A stretch of DNA of 64,000 nucleotides, taken from NCBI GenBank assembly GCA_018365455.1, contig JAGZJZ010000008.1, positions 1 to 64,000 on the forward strand, read 5' to 3'. Below are positions 62,204-64,000 of the stretch, in pieces. Position 1 is the stretch's first letter; the number at the start of each line of letters is the position of its first letter. The position numbers and the translations under genes are program-made. This DNA comes from Clostridiales bacterium (GTDB lineage Bacteria > Bacillota > Clostridia > Lachnospirales > Lachnospiraceae). Under the pieces are notes generated by a model. The model worked only from the letters and a program-made list of their open reading frames with translations, had not been told where the DNA came from and searched no databases.

Positions 62204-63277
62204 ATGAAAGCTTTTCTAATATTAGAAGATGGCACTGTATTTACCGGAACCAGTATCGGCGCCGAAAAGGAAATGATCAGTGAGATCGTATTTAATACAT
62301 CCATGACAGGATATCTGGAGGTTCTGACAGATCCCTCTTATGCAGGGCAGGCAGTGGTAATGACTTACCCGCTGATTGGCAACTATGGTATCTGCCATGA
62401 GGATATGGAATCTGCAAGGCCATGGCCGGATGGATACATTGTGCGTGAGTTATCCAGGATTCCAAGCAATTTCAGAAGTGAAGGAACCATTCAGGAATTT
62501 CTGAAAAAGCATGATATACCGGGGATTGCAGGAATTGATACCAGAGCGCTTACGAAGATTCTTCGTGAAAAAGGTACCATGAACGGCATGATTACCACGA
62601 ATGAGCATTATCATATAGAAGAGATCATCCCCAGATTAAAAGCATACACTACAGGAAAAGTTGTAGAAAAAGTTTCCTGCAGGGAAAAATATGTCCTGGA
62701 AGGGAATGGCCCGAAAGTTGCCCTGTTAGATTTAGGAGCGAAGAGAAATATAGCACGTTCATTGAACCAGCTTGGATGTGAAGTGACGGTATATCCGGCA
62801 CTGACTCCGGCAAGTGAGATCATGGCATCTAATCCGGATGGCATTATGCTTTCTAACGGACCTGGAGATCCCAAAGAGTGTACTTCTATTATAGAAGAAA
62901 TCAAGAAGTTATACCATTCTGAGATTCCAATTTTCGCAATCTGTCTTGGACATCAGTTAATGGCACTGGCTACCGGTGCAGATACCCATAAAATGAAATA
63001 CGGACATCGCGGCGGCAATCATCCGGTGAAAGATCTGGCTACAGGAAGAGTATACATTTCTTCGCAGAATCATGGTTACGTGGTTGATACCGACAATTTG
63101 GATCCAGATGTTGCGGTACCGGCTTTTGTAAATGTAAATGATGGTACTAACGAAGGATTGGCATACACAGGTAAGAATATCTTTACCGTACAGTTCCATC
63201 CGGAGGCTTGTCCGGGACCGTTAGATTCCGGATACTTATTTGACCGGTTTATGAAAATGATGGAGGTGACAAAATAA
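62204..63277 (+). CDS. carA: carbamoyl phosphate synthase small subunit
   Basis: 357 residues. N-terminal CPSase small-chain domain (LEDGTVFTGTSIGAE, NTSMTGYLEVLTDPSY) and C-terminal class I glutamine amidotransferase with the nucleophile Cys in FAICLGHQLMALA near 246 and the His-Glu pair in QFHPEACPGPLD near 332. It supplies ammonia from glutamine to CarB for pyrimidine and arginine synthesis. AAGGTGG precedes the start, and the stop overlaps carB by one base. Confidence 0.96.
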   Translation: MKAFLILEDGTVFTGTSIGAEKEMISEIVFNTSMTGYLEVLTDPSYAGQAVVMTYPLIGNYGICHEDMESARPWPDGYIVRELSRIPSNFRSEGTIQEFLKKHDIPGIAGIDTRALTKILREKGTMNGMITTNEHYHIEEIIPRLKAYTTGKVVEKVSCREKYVLEGNGPKVALLDLGAKRNIARSLNQLGCEVTVYPALTPASEIMASNPDGIMLSNGPGDPKECTSIIEEIKKLYHSEIPIFAICLGHQLMALATGADTHKMKYGHRGGNHPVKDLATGRVYISSQNHGYVVDTDNLDPDVAVPAFVNVNDGTNEGLAYTGKNIFTVQFHPEACPGPLDSGYLFDRFMKMMEVTK

Positions 63278-64000
63278 TGCCAAAGAATCCTGAAATTAAA
63301 AAAGTATTAGTTATCGGATCAGGTCCGATTATTATCGGACAGGCAGCGGAGTTTGATTATGCAGGTACACAGGCCTGCCGCTCCCTGAAAGAAGAAGGAT
63401 TAGAAGTTGTACTGCTGAATTCCAATCCGGCTACGATTATGACAGATAAGCAGATTGCTGATAAAGTATATATAGAACCACTTACAACAGAAGTTGTGAA
63501 ACAGTTGATTTTAAAAGAAAGACCGGACAGCGTACTGCCCACCCTTGGCGGACAGGCAGGTCTGAATCTGGCAATGGAGCTGGATGAGGAAGGCTTCTTT
63601 GAAAAGAACAATGTAAAATTAATCGGTACCACCTCTATGACGATAAAAAAAGCGGAAGACCGTCTGGAGTTTAAGAGCACGATGGAAAAAATCGGAGAGC
63701 CGGTTGCAGCTTCCATGGTTGTGGAAAATATTGAGGACGGTATTGCCTTTGCAAACACCATTGGTTATCCCATCGTTTTAAGACCGGCTTATACACTGGG
63801 CGGCAGCGGCGGCGGTATTGCCGCAAATGTGGAGGAACTGGTTGAGATTCTGGGAAATGGTCTGCGTTTGAGCCGTGTAGGACAGGTATTGGTAGAACGC
63901 TGTATCTCCGGATGGAAAGAAATTGAATATGAAGTAATGCGTGACAGCGCAGGAAACGTTATTACCGTTTGTAATATGGAAAATTTAGATCCGGTAGGCG
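63277..64000 (+). CDS. carB: carbamoyl phosphate synthase large subunit, 5' part
   Basis: The first 241 codons are present and the gene is cut by the window edge. It starts MPKNPEIKKVLVIGSGPIIIGQ; the ATP-grasp features LNSNPATIMTD, LPTLGGQAGLNLAMEL and LRPAYTLGGSGGGIA are intact. The ATG overlaps the carA stop (TAATG), so the subunits are translationally coupled. Forms carbamoyl phosphate from bicarbonate, ATP and ammonia. Confidence 0.96.
   Translation, partial: MPKNPEIKKVLVIGSGPIIIGQAAEFDYAGTQACRSLKEEGLEVVLLNSNPATIMTDKQIADKVYIEPLTTEVVKQLILKERPDSVLPTLGGQAGLNLAMELDEEGFFEKNNVKLIGTTSMTIKKAEDRLEFKSTMEKIGEPVAASMVVENIEDGIAFANTIGYPIVLRPAYTLGGSGGGIAANVEELVEILGNGLRLSRVGQVLVERCISGWKEIEYEVMRDSAGNVITVCNMENLDPVG

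Overview
The window looks like a chromosomal segment of a gut-type Lachnospiraceae (Clostridia, Firmicutes). Supporting signs are a moderate AT bias, strong AGGAGG ribosome-binding sites, TTGACA/TATAAT promoters with 17-base spacers, many short U-tailed terminators, lipoprotein signal peptides, a YesN/YesM-type two-component system, and an M-box and a ZTP riboswitch in the positions usual for this group. I see no rRNA, no canonical tRNA, no CRISPR array, no transposase and no phage genes.

Layout. 0.2-4.9 kb: a sugar catabolic operon (GPH-family symporter, nucleoside-hydrolase-like enzyme, ROK kinase, GH1 6-phospho-beta-glucosidase). 5.1-8.5 kb: promoter, M-box Mg2+ riboswitch, terminator, a 43-codon leader ORF and the Mg2+ P-type ATPase mgtA. 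8.7-15.6 kb: a small lipoprotein and three tandem PAPS-independent aryl-sulfate sulfotransferase paralogues, all exported. 16.6-23.6 kb: a 2-aminoethylphosphonate locus (RpiR-type regulator, ABC transporter, phnW, phnX) with two identical 17-bp palindromic operator candidates. 23.8-25.1 kb: ZTP riboswitch and AICAR formyltransferase. 25.3-32.1 kb: lipoprotein, HPr-like protein, ABC exporter, M23 peptidase, and a TetR regulator whose palindrome recurs in front of a DUF2871 membrane gene. 32.4-37.0 kb: response regulator, sugar-binding lipoprotein and sensor kinase. 37.3-40.8 kb: assorted enzymes and a LysR regulator. 40.9-43.4 kb: three exported proteins that share a C-terminal domain pattern. 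43.6-49.0 kb: the conserved run pyrH-frr-uppS-cdsA-dxr-rseP. 49.2-51.3 kb: a SpoIID-like peptidoglycan-binding protein and a lipoprotein.

51.5-56.8 kb, minus strand: AraC regulator, remnants of WYL-domain regulators, a 480-base non-coding stretch with a tRNA-mimic RNA, a slipin (SPFH/Band 7) and the RNA ligase rtcB. The non-coding stretch carries abutting T-arm, acceptor-like, D-arm and anticodon-arm hairpins in permuted order. That is the arrangement I would expect of a bacterial Y RNA (YrlA type), whose genes are known neighbours of rtcB. I consider this the most interesting part of the window.

56.9-64.0 kb: a MATE efflux pump, a small conserved protein, a translationally coupled trio (XRE-DUF3990 fusion, unknown partner, MerR regulator), a DUF554 membrane gene behind a MerR-type 19-bp-spacer promoter, and carA-carB behind a long leader that contains a terminator. 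The carB gene runs off the right edge. Four diverged copies of a short palindromic element lie in front of dxr, rtcB, the XRE-DUF3990 gene and the DUF554 gene, which suggests a dispersed non-coding repeat family.
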